Positions 44,345 to 52,852 of a stretch of 64,000 nt of DNA are shown here, one piece after another (position 1 is the stretch's first letter; every line of letters starts with the position of its first letter). Source of the stretch: Neoroseomonas lacus (GTDB lineage Bacteria > Pseudomonadota > Alphaproteobacteria > Acetobacterales > Acetobacteraceae); NCBI RefSeq assembly GCF_014644535.1, contig NZ_BMKW01000005.1, positions 1-64,000 on the forward strand. The letters are read 5' to 3'. A program made the translations under genes and the position numbers. The notes beneath the pieces were generated by a model. The model was not told the DNA's origin. It did no database searches and worked only from the letters and a program-made list of their open reading frames with translations.

Positions 44345-45846
44345 CGATCGCGGGGCTGGGCGAGGACGACTTCCTGGCGGGGTTGCAGGCGCTGTTGCCG
44401 CGCGGCGCGGCCTGGCCGCGAGACCCGGAAGCGCTGCTGACGAAGCTGCTGTCTGCCATCGCCGCCGGGCAGGCGCGCCAACACGAACGCACCGCCGATC
44501 TTTCCGAGGTCGAGAGCGACCCGGCGCTGACCGATGAAATGCTCGAGGATTGGGAGCGCGCCTACGGCCTGCCGGACCTGTGCAACCCGGCGGTCACGGA
44601 CAAGGCCGCGCGCCGCAGCGTACTGCTGGCGAAGATCATCGAGGGCCGTACGCCAACCCTGCCCACCATCGCCCAGATCATCGCCGGCTATGGCGTGACG
44701 GCCTCGATCACCGAGCACCGCCCGCACACCTGCGAGGACCATTGCGAATACCCGCTCTACGACCAGCCGTGGGCCTTCGCGTGGTCGATCTACTCGCCCA
44801 TCGGCCAGGGGCTTTCCTATGCCTGCGCGGTGCAGCGCATCGCGCCGGCGCATACGGTGCCGATCTTCGCGCCGTATCGGTGGCTGTGGAGCCTCTTCAA
44901 CGGCCTGCAGGTTGGCGCCACGCTGCGGCGGCCGGGCAGCGCGCCGTACCACGACTATCGGGGCCAGTTGCAGTCCGCCGCGGCCGATGTCGCGCGCTTC
45001 GATTACAACCCGGCGCTGCCCTACAACATAATTCCGAATCCGTGGGCGGATGGCACCGGAGCGCCGACGCCGCCTGACGGTTGGTCGGTCGCCGCTGGTT
45101 CGGGCATCACGCCGGTTTACCTGTCCAGCGGGGTGCGGGACGGTATCCCGTACACGCGTTGGCGCCTGCAGGGGACGTCGAGCGGCGGTGGCTTCCCCAT
45201 CATCCATTTCCAGCCATTCGACAGCGCATCGGCACCAACCGGTACCGACGTTTGCGGCACCATCCACTTCGAGATCGCGCGCCTCGGCGGCACCCACAGC
45301 GTGGTCGATTTCCGGCATCGCTGCACCGGGGTCAATGCGGGCGGGACAGTCACCGGCAACTATTCCACCACCATCGCGGACGCGGCGGTGCGGACCTTCG
45401 GGAGCGGTCCGTTCGTGCAAGCCCGCAATATGGCCGCCGCTGACATCGTCTTTGCGCGTGCCGGCATCATGTCGGGGAACGCCGCGGGACGGGTATTCGA
45501 CATCGACATCGACATCGGCTTCCCGACGCTCCGCGTCGGGTCACTGACGCCGCTGACGACCACGGTGCCGATCGCCGACCTGGTCGAGCGGATCAACAAC
45601 ATTCCGCAACATGGCCTGATCGGGCTGCTGGTCGAGCCGGGCGAATCCGAACAGCTGACCTTCGCCATGCCTGACGGCACCTACGACATGCTCGTCAGGG
45701 CCGGGACCGTCAACGTCGCCGGCACGTTCTACGAAGCCACTGCCTACGCAGCCGGTGGCTTCGGATTGACCTTCGTGTGGCCCGCGGCTGCGGTCACGGC
45801 GGGGGAACGGCACGTCCAAACCTTCAGGCTGACAAAGGTGGCATGA
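44341..45846 (+). CDS. gp48-like baseplate protein fused to a beta-rich domain
   Basis: A 501-residue protein. Residues 1-190 are the gp48/YmfQ (DUF2313) domain: LGEDDFLAGLQALLPRGAAW, DWERAYGLPDLCNPAVTDKA and TEHRPHTCEDHCEYPLY. From about residue 215 on it carries a beta-rich, carbohydrate-binding-like extension (TRWRLQGTSSGGGFPIIHFQ; then VVDFRHRCTGVNAGGTVTGN). Usual gp48 is about 200 residues, so the C-terminal 290 residues are an added receptor-type module. It overlaps the fibre gene. Confidence 0.85.
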   Translation: MTIAGLGEDDFLAGLQALLPRGAAWPRDPEALLTKLLSAIAAGQARQHERTADLSEVESDPALTDEMLEDWERAYGLPDLCNPAVTDKAARRSVLLAKIIEGRTPTLPTIAQIIAGYGVTASITEHRPHTCEDHCEYPLYDQPWAFAWSIYSPIGQGLSYACAVQRIAPAHTVPIFAPYRWLWSLFNGLQVGATLRRPGSAPYHDYRGQLQSAAADVARFDYNPALPYNIIPNPWADGTGAPTPPDGWSVAAGSGITPVYLSSGVRDGIPYTRWRLQGTSSGGGFPIIHFQPFDSASAPTGTDVCGTIHFEIARLGGTHSVVDFRHRCTGVNAGGTVTGNYSTTIADAAVRTFGSGPFVQARNMAAADIVFARAGIMSGNAAGRVFDIDIDIGFPTLRVGSLTPLTTTVPIADLVERINNIPQHGLIGLLVEPGESEQLTFAMPDGTYDMLVRAGTVNVAGTFYEATAYAAGGFGLTFVWPAAAVTAGERHVQTFRLTKVA

Positions 45847-46664
45847 TGCAGGGATTCACGCGCGCCAGCGCAGTCGCGGTCATGCCGGCGCCGCCGGCCA
45901 CGCCGGGGCCGGCTGGCTGGTGCACGGGCGGAGATCCGCAAACGGGCACCCTCCCGACGATTCCGGGGTACGAGTTCTTCAACGGGCTCTGGGCGGAGAT
46001 CAAGGCGATCCTGACCGCGGCCGGCATCACGCCGAGCGCTTCCGACCTGACCCAAATGCTGCAGGCGCTGAACGCCCTGTTCATCGCCGCCGCCGGCGAC
46101 ACCATGACCGGGCAGCTGACGCTGGTGGGCGACCCGACCGCCGCAAACCACGCCGCGCGCAAGGGTTATGTCGACGCCCGCGTTGCCAAGGCCGGCGACA
46201 CCATGACCGGGCAGCTGACGCTGGTGGGCGACCCGACCGCCCTCGGCCATGCTGCACAGAAGTCCTATGTCGACGGTCAGGTCGCGACGCGCGCCACTTA
46301 TACCTATGTCGACGGTCAGGTCGCGACGCGCGCCACCTGGGCCTATGTCGACGGTACGAATGCCCTGACGGGCGTAGGTTACAAGATCTTCCCGGGCGGG
46401 CTGATCATTCAATGGGGCTTCGTCGGGGCTGCCACGCGGTCAATCTCAGCCTCGGCCAGCGTCGTATTTCCCCTGACCTTCCCGGCCGCCTGCTTCGCCG
46501 TGATCCCGACTATCGAAGGATTTGACAGCGCGGGACTGCTGGATATGGCGGCGGGGACCGGGCCGCTGAGCGCGGGCGGCGTCGATCTTTACGCGGGATC
46601 GACCCTCACCGAGGGCAGTGAGGTCCGGACCTTTGGCTGGCGCTGGATTGCCCTCGGTGTCTGA
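45843..46664 (+). CDS. tail fibre protein with repeats and gp53-like C-terminus
   Basis: A 273-residue fibre protein with a doubled unit GDTMTGQLTLVGDPTA, each followed by a K(G/S)YVD motif, and a doubled YVDGQVATRAT. These are typical of Mu/P2-like fibre shafts. The C-terminal TNALTGVGYKIFPGGLIIQW and VVFPLTFPAACFAVIPTIEG form a gp53-like receptor-binding tip. Start at ATG 45843 overlaps the upstream TGA. Confidence 0.9.
   Translation: MMQGFTRASAVAVMPAPPATPGPAGWCTGGDPQTGTLPTIPGYEFFNGLWAEIKAILTAAGITPSASDLTQMLQALNALFIAAAGDTMTGQLTLVGDPTAANHAARKGYVDARVAKAGDTMTGQLTLVGDPTALGHAAQKSYVDGQVATRATYTYVDGQVATRATWAYVDGTNALTGVGYKIFPGGLIIQWGFVGAATRSISASASVVFPLTFPAACFAVIPTIEGFDSAGLLDMAAGTGPLSAGGVDLYAGSTLTEGSEVRTFGWRWIALGV
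46092..46142 (+). repeat. 51-bp repeat in fibre gene, copy 1
   Basis: Identical to 46191-46241 over 51 bp (begins GCCGGCGACACCATGACC). In-frame duplication of a fibre shaft unit; a shorter repeat TATGTCGACGGTCAGGTC follows twice at about 46267 and 46306. Confidence 0.85.
46191..46241 (+). repeat. 51-bp repeat in fibre gene, copy 2
   Basis: Second identical copy of the fibre shaft repeat at 46092-46142. The 99-bp repeat period keeps the reading frame. Confidence 0.85.
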
Positions 46665-46680
46665 GCAGCAGGAACCCACC

Positions 46681-47055
46681 ATGTACGCGACGATCAATGC
46701 GGCAGGCCGGGCGACCGGCTTCTACGATCCGCAGCTGCACGCCACCATCCCTGCCGAGGCGATCGAGATCTCCGTCGAGACCTGGTCCGCCTGGATCGCC
46801 GACACCGAGCGGCAGCGCTGGGACGGGACGGCGCTAGTGGCGTGCGACCCGCCGGCCGCACCGCCGCTGACCGCCGACCAGCAGCGGGCGCGCCGCAATG
46901 CCAGGCTCGCCGCCTGTGACTGGACGCAGGGGGCCGATGCGCCGCTGACGACCGAGGCGCGCGCGGCCTGGGCCGCCTATCGCGCCGCCTTGCGTGACGT
47001 GCCTGAACAGCCTGGCTTCCCGGCCGAGGTGACCTGGCCAAACGCCCCGGGCTGA
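46681..47055 (+). CDS. tail fibre assembly protein-like
   Basis: A 124-residue protein: MYATINAAGRATGFYDPQLH, IEISVETWSAWIADTERQRW and a C-terminal segment with AAWAAYRAALRDVPEQPGFP. The last motif is the one seen at the end of many tail-assembly (DUF4376/Caudo_TAP-like) proteins. It follows the fibre gene, as for a dedicated chaperone. Confidence 0.75.
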   Translation: MYATINAAGRATGFYDPQLHATIPAEAIEISVETWSAWIADTERQRWDGTALVACDPPAAPPLTADQQRARRNARLAACDWTQGADAPLTTEARAAWAAYRAALRDVPEQPGFPAEVTWPNAPG

Positions 47056-47189
47056 CCGCCCGCCGAACCTCTCTCCTTCCTTCGCGACGCGCCGCTCTGG
47101 CCGCGTGGCCGCCTTATGTGAGGCGGCTGCGCTGCGCTGTGCCTGTGCGCCTCGTCCATCCGCATCAATACCGTTCCAAGGATCGCATC

Positions 47190-49604
47190 ATGGTTCTTCG
47201 CTATGCGGACCGGGTGAGGCACGCCACGCTCAGTGTCGGCACCGGGCAGCTTGTGCTTGGCCAGTCTCCGGCTGGCTATCAGACCCTTGATGATGCCGGC
47301 ATCGCCATAGGCGACACGACGGACATCAGTATTGAGGACCCGCTCACCGGCGCCTGGGAGGTGACCCGGGCGACGCGTGTCGGCGTTGACCAGGTCGCCC
47401 GCGGCGACCTGCAGGATAGCAGCACGGGCGGCCGCATCTCCTTCGGGGCTGGCGTCAAATGGGTCACTATCGTGCTGCCGGCGGCGAAGATCACCGAGGG
47501 CAAGGACGCGGCTGAGGCGGCGGCGAGCGCGGCGCAGGCGTCAGAGGTGGCGGCTGCTGCGGCGGAAGCCGCGGCGGTGCCGGCTGCTTCGACGGCGCTG
47601 ACCGCGGCGCAGGATGCCAACGCCGCCGCCGATCGCGCGATCGCCACGGCGGACAGCATCCGGGGTGACCCTACCGAACAGACCATTGCGCTGGCCGTCG
47701 TCGATGACACGGGCAATACGGCCCTGGAACTCACTGGCGACGCGAAGGAATTTCGGGTCGCCGGCGCGGCGCTGCGCAGGAATGACGACGCCTCCGTCGA
47801 ATTGCTCCGCCATGATGGCGTGGGCTTCTCGGTCAAGCTGACGGGCGATGGCGTGCAGGTTGCTGACCAGGAGCACGTCGCGGCACCACCGGGTATCCAA
47901 TGGGCCGTTGCCGATGGCGACGGCTTTGCAGGCATGGCGCTGCTGACGGACGGAACAGCACAGATCGCCGGACTGCGGATTGGCCCGACAGATGCCGGCG
48001 GCGTCGAGCTGCGCACGCCTGCGGGCGACCTGTTCTACAACGCCGGCGACGGTATCGGCGGTCTGACCTTCTCGACCATGGCGCGCGACGATGTTGCTGT
48101 GGCGTGGGTGGATGCCGAAGGCTTTATCGGCTTCGCTCTGCGGCCCGATGGCACCGCGATCGGCACGGGCTTGGGTGGCGGCAGTACTGACCCAGGGGCC
48201 GGCGGCGCGTACAGCGACACGGAAATTCAGGCCCGCAATGCCGCGAACCTTGCTCGCGCCGCACAGGTGGCGCGCAACACGAACTTCACCGGCCAGCGCC
48301 CGACCGCCACCTACAACCATTTCATCTCCTATGGCCAAAGCCTCAGCATCGGCCAGGAGGGATGGCCTGCGTTGACCGTCACGGCACCCTTTGCCGGCGT
48401 GCTCTCACATGGCCTCAGCATCCGCTCCAACGGCTCGGCCGGGACCTCTGTCTGGACCCCATACGGATCGGATGCCTTCTCTCCGCTGGTCGCAACGGTC
48501 ACCAACCTGCTGAACAGCGCGATATTGACGCCTGTCGAGCAGGCGGCGTTGACGCCGGGTTCCGGTGAGGCAGGCGAGACACCGCTGGAAGCAGCGCTGA
48601 TCTCGCTGCGCCGAGCCTGGAACAATGCCCGCGCGGTCGAGGATGACCCGGACCGGCTGTTCGTCGCCTCAGCGACCGGCAGCGGCGGCAAGTCCCTCGC
48701 CGAGCTGAGCAAGCCTTCGGCCTGGCATTCCCGCATCGTCGACTGCGCGGCGAAGGTCCGGGCCAAGGCTCTGGCGCTGGGCGGCACCTATTGCATTCCG
48801 GCAGTAATCTGGCTGCAAGGCGAGCAGGACTATGCCGACGGCACCACGAAGGAAGGGTACAAGGCTGGGCTCAAGCAGATCATCGCCGATCTGCGGGCCG
48901 ACATGCAGGTGGGGGTGGCCGGGCAGGACAAGCCCTTCATCTTCATGACCTATCAGACCGGCGGGTCCTATTCGAACGATGCGCTCAACCTGGCGGTGGG
49001 CATGGCGCAATTCGAACTGATGCTGGAGGAGCCTGACTTCTTCCTCGCCGCGCCCGTCTATGCGGTCACGGACAAGGGCGGCCACCTGGACCCGAACGGT
49101 TACCGCTGGGACGGCGAGTATTTCGGCCAGGCGCTTGGGAAGATCTTGGTGCAGGGCCAAGGCTGGCGTCCATTGCACCCTACCAGCCTGACGAAGCGCG
49201 GCCGCGAAGTGCTGATCGACTTCCATGTGCCCGAACCGCCGCTGGTGTGGGGCATGCCGTTCGTGACGACGACGGCGACTGACTATCCCACCAAGGGTTT
49301 TGTTGTTCGTGACAACAGCGGCGACAACGCGATCACGGCGGTCGAAATCGTCGCTGACACCATGGTCAGGATCACCCTCGCGCGTGATCCGGTCGGGACG
49401 GCGCATCTTCGCTATGCGGGCAAGGCGACCTTCAACGGTAACGGCTGTCTGCGCGACTCCAACCCGGCGCGATCCTTCTTCACCTACGAATATTCGGCGG
49501 GCACCGGGCAGTACGCCGCCGCGGACATTCCGGCGCTTGTTGGCCAGCCATACCCGCTCGCCAACTGGTGCCTCGCCTTCGACCTCCCCGTTATCGACAG
49601 CTGA
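47190..49604 (+). CDS. large tail protein with SGNH/sialate O-acetylesterase domain
   Basis: An 804-residue protein. Residues 1-130 are a virion-attachment head (VGVDQVARGDLQDSS; VILPAAKITEG-like segment) with an Ala-rich helix (about 125-185). The central part contains short beta segments. From about residue 370 an SGNH-type domain starts: FISYGQSLSIGQEGWPAL with nucleophile Ser, AVIWLQGEQDYADGTTKEGY, and the catalytic GGHLDPNGYRWDGEYFG near residue 635. It probably deacetylates surface polysaccharide. Start ATG 47190 follows AAGGA. Confidence 0.88.
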   Translation: MVLRYADRVRHATLSVGTGQLVLGQSPAGYQTLDDAGIAIGDTTDISIEDPLTGAWEVTRATRVGVDQVARGDLQDSSTGGRISFGAGVKWVTIVLPAAKITEGKDAAEAAASAAQASEVAAAAAEAAAVPAASTALTAAQDANAAADRAIATADSIRGDPTEQTIALAVVDDTGNTALELTGDAKEFRVAGAALRRNDDASVELLRHDGVGFSVKLTGDGVQVADQEHVAAPPGIQWAVADGDGFAGMALLTDGTAQIAGLRIGPTDAGGVELRTPAGDLFYNAGDGIGGLTFSTMARDDVAVAWVDAEGFIGFALRPDGTAIGTGLGGGSTDPGAGGAYSDTEIQARNAANLARAAQVARNTNFTGQRPTATYNHFISYGQSLSIGQEGWPALTVTAPFAGVLSHGLSIRSNGSAGTSVWTPYGSDAFSPLVATVTNLLNSAILTPVEQAALTPGSGEAGETPLEAALISLRRAWNNARAVEDDPDRLFVASATGSGGKSLAELSKPSAWHSRIVDCAAKVRAKALALGGTYCIPAVIWLQGEQDYADGTTKEGYKAGLKQIIADLRADMQVGVAGQDKPFIFMTYQTGGSYSNDALNLAVGMAQFELMLEEPDFFLAAPVYAVTDKGGHLDPNGYRWDGEYFGQALGKILVQGQGWRPLHPTSLTKRGREVLIDFHVPEPPLVWGMPFVTTTATDYPTKGFVVRDNSGDNAITAVEIVADTMVRITLARDPVGTAHLRYAGKATFNGNGCLRDSNPARSFFTYEYSAGTGQYAAADIPALVGQPYPLANWCLAFDLPVIDS

Positions 49605-49614
49605 GGAGCCGTAC

Positions 49615-50355
49615 ATGGCCACCATCATTCGTGTCTCCGGTGCCGACTTTGCTGCCAATCCGGTGGGGTTCATGCCGCCCGTCTCCGATGCCTTGCAGTC
49701 GTGGCACTACCTGGGCGGAAGCCTTGCGCAGAGCGCGCGCAACCTGGCGCCGGGCGGCGCCGACGCGCTGGTTTCCGGGGCTCCTGTCGTCAATGCGGCA
49801 TTCCTCACCTGCGATCTCTCGGGCTACCTGCAGACCTCCGTGCCGGACAATGGCGACTGCACGCTGTTGGCGGCGGTGAAAATGCCTGCGGACTTTTCGT
49901 TCGGCAGTGCCTCCGCCTGGTGCATCAGCGGGTATGGCGGTGGCCTGACGGGACCGGCGCTGTTCTACGGCGCTTCGGGTGCGTCGCCAGGTGCGCGCAT
50001 GGGTGCGATCGGCGCCTATTCGGTGGCGGGGGTGTCCACTTTCAAGCAGGCCCTGTCGCCAGGTGTCGCCGATGGCACGACGTGGCGCTTCTTCACGGCA
50101 ACGCACAAGGGCGGCGTTGGGCTGACCGTTTCCAACATCACCAACGGCACGTCCGGCACCACGGCGCAGACCGAAGCCGTGTACCCGAACCCGTCGCGCA
50201 CCTTCCGCATCGGCGCCGGCTACCTGGGCACGGCCGTCCCGCTCGATCTGTCGTTCGCGGCCATCTACAGCCGCGCGCTGTCCGGGGAAGAGCAGACGTC
50301 CGTCTATGACGCCGTGAAGGCGTACATGGCTCGCCGGCATTCCATCTCGATCTAG
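49615..50355 (+). CDS. tail-associated LamG/concanavalin-like protein
   Basis: A 246-residue protein: MATIIRVSGADFAANPVGFM, ALQSWHYLGGSLAQSARNLA, then repeated beta strands and LDLSFAAIYSRALSGEEQTS followed by a terminal helix YDAVKAYMARRHSISI. The end matches LamG-like lectin domains in phage tail proteins. GAGGAG lies upstream of the start. Likely receptor binding. Confidence 0.75.
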   Translation: MATIIRVSGADFAANPVGFMPPVSDALQSWHYLGGSLAQSARNLAPGGADALVSGAPVVNAAFLTCDLSGYLQTSVPDNGDCTLLAAVKMPADFSFGSASAWCISGYGGGLTGPALFYGASGASPGARMGAIGAYSVAGVSTFKQALSPGVADGTTWRFFTATHKGGVGLTVSNITNGTSGTTAQTEAVYPNPSRTFRIGAGYLGTAVPLDLSFAAIYSRALSGEEQTSVYDAVKAYMARRHSISI

Positions 50356-50357
50356 GC

Positions 50358-50543
50358 GTGGGGCCCGTCATCCGCGAACGCCGAAGCGGAAGCGGTGACG
50401 ACCACCTGCCCGGGCTGCTGCTGCCGCTGGAACTTCCTGATGACCACGCAAGAATCGCGCGCATGCGCGCCGGAGGGGGCGAGATGGACGATTGCGAGCA
50501 TTTGGCGGCGGCGCTGCGTCTCGATCTGCGGCATGCGTCGTAG
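50358..50543 (+). CDS. possible small protein
   Basis: A 61-codon frame from GTG 50358, two bases after the previous stop. It contains DDHLPGLLLPLELPDDHARI and ends MDDCEHLAAALRLDLRHAS. Third positions are GC-rich as in real genes here, and the spacing fits an operon member. There is no strong ribosome binding site and no recognised family. Confidence 0.4.
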   Translation: MGPVIRERRSGSGDDHLPGLLLPLELPDDHARIARMRAGGGEMDDCEHLAAALRLDLRHAS

Positions 50544-50569
50544 CAGTGCCAGCGCAGGATGGGCGGGCA

Positions 50570-50839
50570 ATGCATGATCGCAAGCAGTTGGTCATGGAGG
50601 CGCAGGAGTTGCGCGCCATGCTGGACCAGGCGGCGGAGGACGGCGCAAAGCGCGCGCTTGCCGCAATCGGGCTGCATGATTCCGAAGCCGCGAATGACGT
50701 GCGCGACCTGCGTCAGGTGATGGCTGATTGGCGCGCCGTGAAGCGCACGATGTTCACCTCCATCGCCAACACCATGGTGCTCGGCCTGATGGCCCTGATC
50801 GGCTTCGGGGTGCTCTGGCATCTACGCAAGGGGCCGTAA
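50570..50839 (+). CDS. DUF6127-like membrane protein
   Basis: An 89-residue protein: KQLVMEAQELRAMLDQAAED, GAKRALAAIGLHDSEAANDV, RDLRQVMADWRAVKRTMFTS and one C-terminal membrane helix (ANTMVLGLMALIGFGVLWHL). Such proteins sit directly before holin genes in alphaproteobacterial prophages. A lysis-related role is possible. Confidence 0.7.
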   Translation: MHDRKQLVMEAQELRAMLDQAAEDGAKRALAAIGLHDSEAANDVRDLRQVMADWRAVKRTMFTSIANTMVLGLMALIGFGVLWHLRKGP

Positions 50840-50891
50840 CGGCCCGCTGAACCCCGCCGGCGGCGTCGGCATTCAACACCGGAGATCCATC

Positions 50892-51236
50892 ATGGACATC
50901 TCGCCCATCGCCAATGCGGCGGTGACGGCGGCTGCTGGCGTGTTCACCGCGCTGGTCGGCCTGCTCATTGCCCGGTTGCCGCTGCTGGTGACCTGGGCGC
51001 GCGTCTACATCGACGGCAGCGACGCCACGCGCCTGCGCTTTGCCATCGGCAATGCCGCCGAGGCCGCGATGGTGGCGATCGAGGCGGGCACGCAGCAGGA
51101 CCAGGCGATCGCCGACATGGTCGACTATTGCCGTCGGAACCTGCCGAAGGCGCTGGCGCGCCTCGATGTCCCCGAGGCGACGCTGGAAGCCATGTGCGGC
51201 GGCCACCTGGCGCGGGTGATGGCGGGGAGGGGGTGA
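50892..51236 (+). CDS. phage holin, LLH-like
   Basis: A 114-residue protein with an N-terminal membrane segment (AAGVFTALVGLLIARLPLLV) and a helical C-terminal domain (AAEAAMVAIEAGTQQDQAIA and PKALARLDVPEATLEAM). The arrangement matches LLH-family phage holins. It starts the lysis cassette; its stop overlaps the next start. Confidence 0.7.
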   Translation: MDISPIANAAVTAAAGVFTALVGLLIARLPLLVTWARVYIDGSDATRLRFAIGNAAEAAMVAIEAGTQQDQAIADMVDYCRRNLPKALARLDVPEATLEAMCGGHLARVMAGRG

Positions 51237-51511
51237 TGTCCCCTCTAGTCTTTCACGCTGGCAACCCTGACGAAATTGAGCGCGGTGAGTTCGCCTACCG
51301 CCGGCGTGACGACGGCAGCATCAAGTGGGTGGTGTTTTGGCCGCTCGATTGCGGCTGCCCGATCTCCATACCTATCGCGCCGCAGCGGCCGGCCAATGGC
51401 GCGACGTGGGCGTTCTCCGGGACGGATGCGGCGCCAACGCTGAGCCCGTCCGTCAACGCGGTGGGTATCTGGCATGGATGGCTGCGCGATGGCGTGGCGA
51501 CGCAGTGCTGA
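51236..51511 (+). CDS. DUF6527-like protein
   Basis: A 91-residue protein with WPLDCGCPISIPIAPQRPAN, GATWAFSGTDAAPTLSPSVN and GIWHGWLRDGVATQC. This is the DUF6527 pattern with Cys/His residues that could bind metal. It lies between holin and spanin genes, as often in such prophages. Unknown function. Confidence 0.8.
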   Translation: MSPLVFHAGNPDEIERGEFAYRRRDDGSIKWVVFWPLDCGCPISIPIAPQRPANGATWAFSGTDAAPTLSPSVNAVGIWHGWLRDGVATQC

Positions 51512-51894
51512 TGCCCGCCTTCCTCCTCTCCCCCGTCGCCCGCTGGCTCGCCCTCGGCGGCGCCCTGCTGGTGCTGGGCGCCGCCTGGCGGGTCGAGGCC
51601 GCGCGGCGCGAGGCGGCCGAGCTGCGCGCCGTCGCGGCCGAAGCCGCCGTCGTCGGCCGCGACAGGGCCATCCAGGCGCTCGAGGCCTCGGCCGCCGAGA
51701 CCGCCGCCCGCGTCGCCCGATTCCAACCCATTCGGAGGGCCGTCGATGCCGCGCCGTCGAGCCGCGCCTGTGCTGATGCTCCTGCCATTCGCGCCGCTCT
51801 GGACGGGCTGCGCGTCCAGGGCGCCGCCGGTGGTGGTGCCGCCGACGCTGCTGGTCTGTCGGCCTCAGCCACCGGTGCCCGAGGCCACCGATGA
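51511..51894 (+). CDS. inner-membrane spanin (Rz-like)
   Basis: A 127-residue protein with an N-terminal anchor (LLSPVARWLALGGALLVLGA) and a periplasmic coiled coil (REAAELRAVAAEAAVVGRDR, AIQALEASAAETAARVARFQ). This is the i-spanin layout. The Rz1 gene starts inside it in the +2 frame, the classic nested arrangement. Confidence 0.75.
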   Translation: MPAFLLSPVARWLALGGALLVLGAAWRVEAARREAAELRAVAAEAAVVGRDRAIQALEASAAETAARVARFQPIRRAVDAAPSSRACADAPAIRAALDGLRVQGAAGGGAADAAGLSASATGARGHR

Positions 51895-51988
51895 TCCGAC
51901 GCTGGCGGGGTGGATTCTGGATTCGGTCGAGGCCGGCGAGGACTGCCGGTCGCGGCTTTCGCACGTCAGGGAGATCGTGACGCCATGA
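51746..51988 (+). CDS. outer-membrane spanin lipoprotein (Rz1-like)
   Basis: An 80-residue protein with signal peptide MPRRRAAPVLMLLPFAPLWT and a lipobox around TGCAS, followed by a Pro-rich region (PPVVVPPTLLVCRPQPPVPE). It is nested in the Rz gene by 149 bp and extends past it. Its stop overlaps the endolysin start by four bases. Outer-membrane partner for final lysis. Confidence 0.8.
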   Translation: MPRRRAAPVLMLLPFAPLWTGCASRAPPVVVPPTLLVCRPQPPVPEATDDPTLAGWILDSVEAGEDCRSRLSHVREIVTP

Positions 51989-52743
51989 GTGCCATCGCGA
52001 GCTGGTTTGCCAAACTGTTCGCCCGGCCGCCTGGTGCGGTGGTGGCGGAGGGGCCGATGTCGCAAGTCCCTGCATCCATGGATGCAGCAAGACAGGACAT
52101 CCCCGTGCTCGCGGCTGGCGAACCGAACTGGCTGGCCATCCTGCGCGCCGCCGGCTTTACGCAGCCCGATATGTGGGCGCAGCACATCGCCGGCCCGGCC
52201 AGGCGGTGGGAGATCACGGCCGGCCGGCGCGCCGCTGCCTTCGCGGCGACGATCGGGCATGAATCGGATGGCGGAGCGCGGTTGGTGGAGAACTTGAACT
52301 ATTCCGCGGCCGGGCTGCGCCAGACCTGGCCGGCGCGGTTCTCCGCGGCTGATGCGGAGCGGATGGGACGCGGGTCGGACCATTCGGCCGACCAGCGCGC
52401 GATCGCCGAGCGCGCCTATGGCGGCCGGATGGGGAACGGCGTGGAGGGCAGCGGCGATGGATGGTCCTATCGCGGCAGGGGCCTGATCCAGATCACCGGC
52501 CGGGACGCCTACCGCCTCGCCACGGATGCCTGCGGCCTGCCGCTGGTGCAGCACCCCGACCTGGCCGCGCAGCCGAACTGCGCGGCGGCCGTCGCCTGCT
52601 GGGCCTGGGCATCGTGGAAGGGTTGCAACGCGCTCGCCGATGCCGGGGATATCGAGGGGTGGCGGCGGGCGATCAATGGCGGGCTGAACGGGCTGGAGGA
52701 TGTCCGGCGCCGGTATGCGGCGGCGCTGCGGGTGGTGGGGTAG
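51985..52743 (+). CDS. GH19 endolysin
   Basis: A 252-residue glycoside hydrolase family 19 muramidase/chitinase-type lysin. Residues 44-70 open the catalytic domain (WLAILRAAGFTQPDMWAQHI), with Glu93 in FAATIGHESDGGARLVENLN as catalytic acid. YRGRGLIQITGRDAYRLATD is the family signature, and the C-terminus is INGGLNGLEDVRRRYAAALR. Its last 63-75 bp are found again at 56553 and 57780. It degrades peptidoglycan at lysis. Confidence 0.95.
   Translation: MSAIASWFAKLFARPPGAVVAEGPMSQVPASMDAARQDIPVLAAGEPNWLAILRAAGFTQPDMWAQHIAGPARRWEITAGRRAAAFAATIGHESDGGARLVENLNYSAAGLRQTWPARFSAADAERMGRGSDHSADQRAIAERAYGGRMGNGVEGSGDGWSYRGRGLIQITGRDAYRLATDACGLPLVQHPDLAAQPNCAAAVACWAWASWKGCNALADAGDIEGWRRAINGGLNGLEDVRRRYAAALRVVG
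52669..52743 (+). repeat. endolysin 3' end, parent copy
   Basis: The 75 bp encoding the last 24 residues and stop of the endolysin. It is the parent of the remnants at 56553-56627 (67 of 75 identical by eye) and 57780-57842. Confidence 0.85.
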
Positions 52744-52852
52744 GCAGTGCGGCCAGGTTGGTTTTGGGAGACGTGGCAGCCTAGATCGCGCTCAGTTGTA
52801 GTTATAGAGTACACTCAACTCGACATGCTCCATGCGTCACACGGAGAAGCTG

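Noticed and set aside
46694..47041. Leftward Arg-rich frames antisense to tail genes, here and across 26338-29401
   Set aside because: Long antisense frames are expected at this GC content; residue composition is unlike real proteins.
50395..50577. Rightward Cys-rich frame MTTTCPGCCCRWNF...
   Set aside because: Overlaps a better frame at 50358-50543 and has Arg/Cys/Ser-rich shadow composition.
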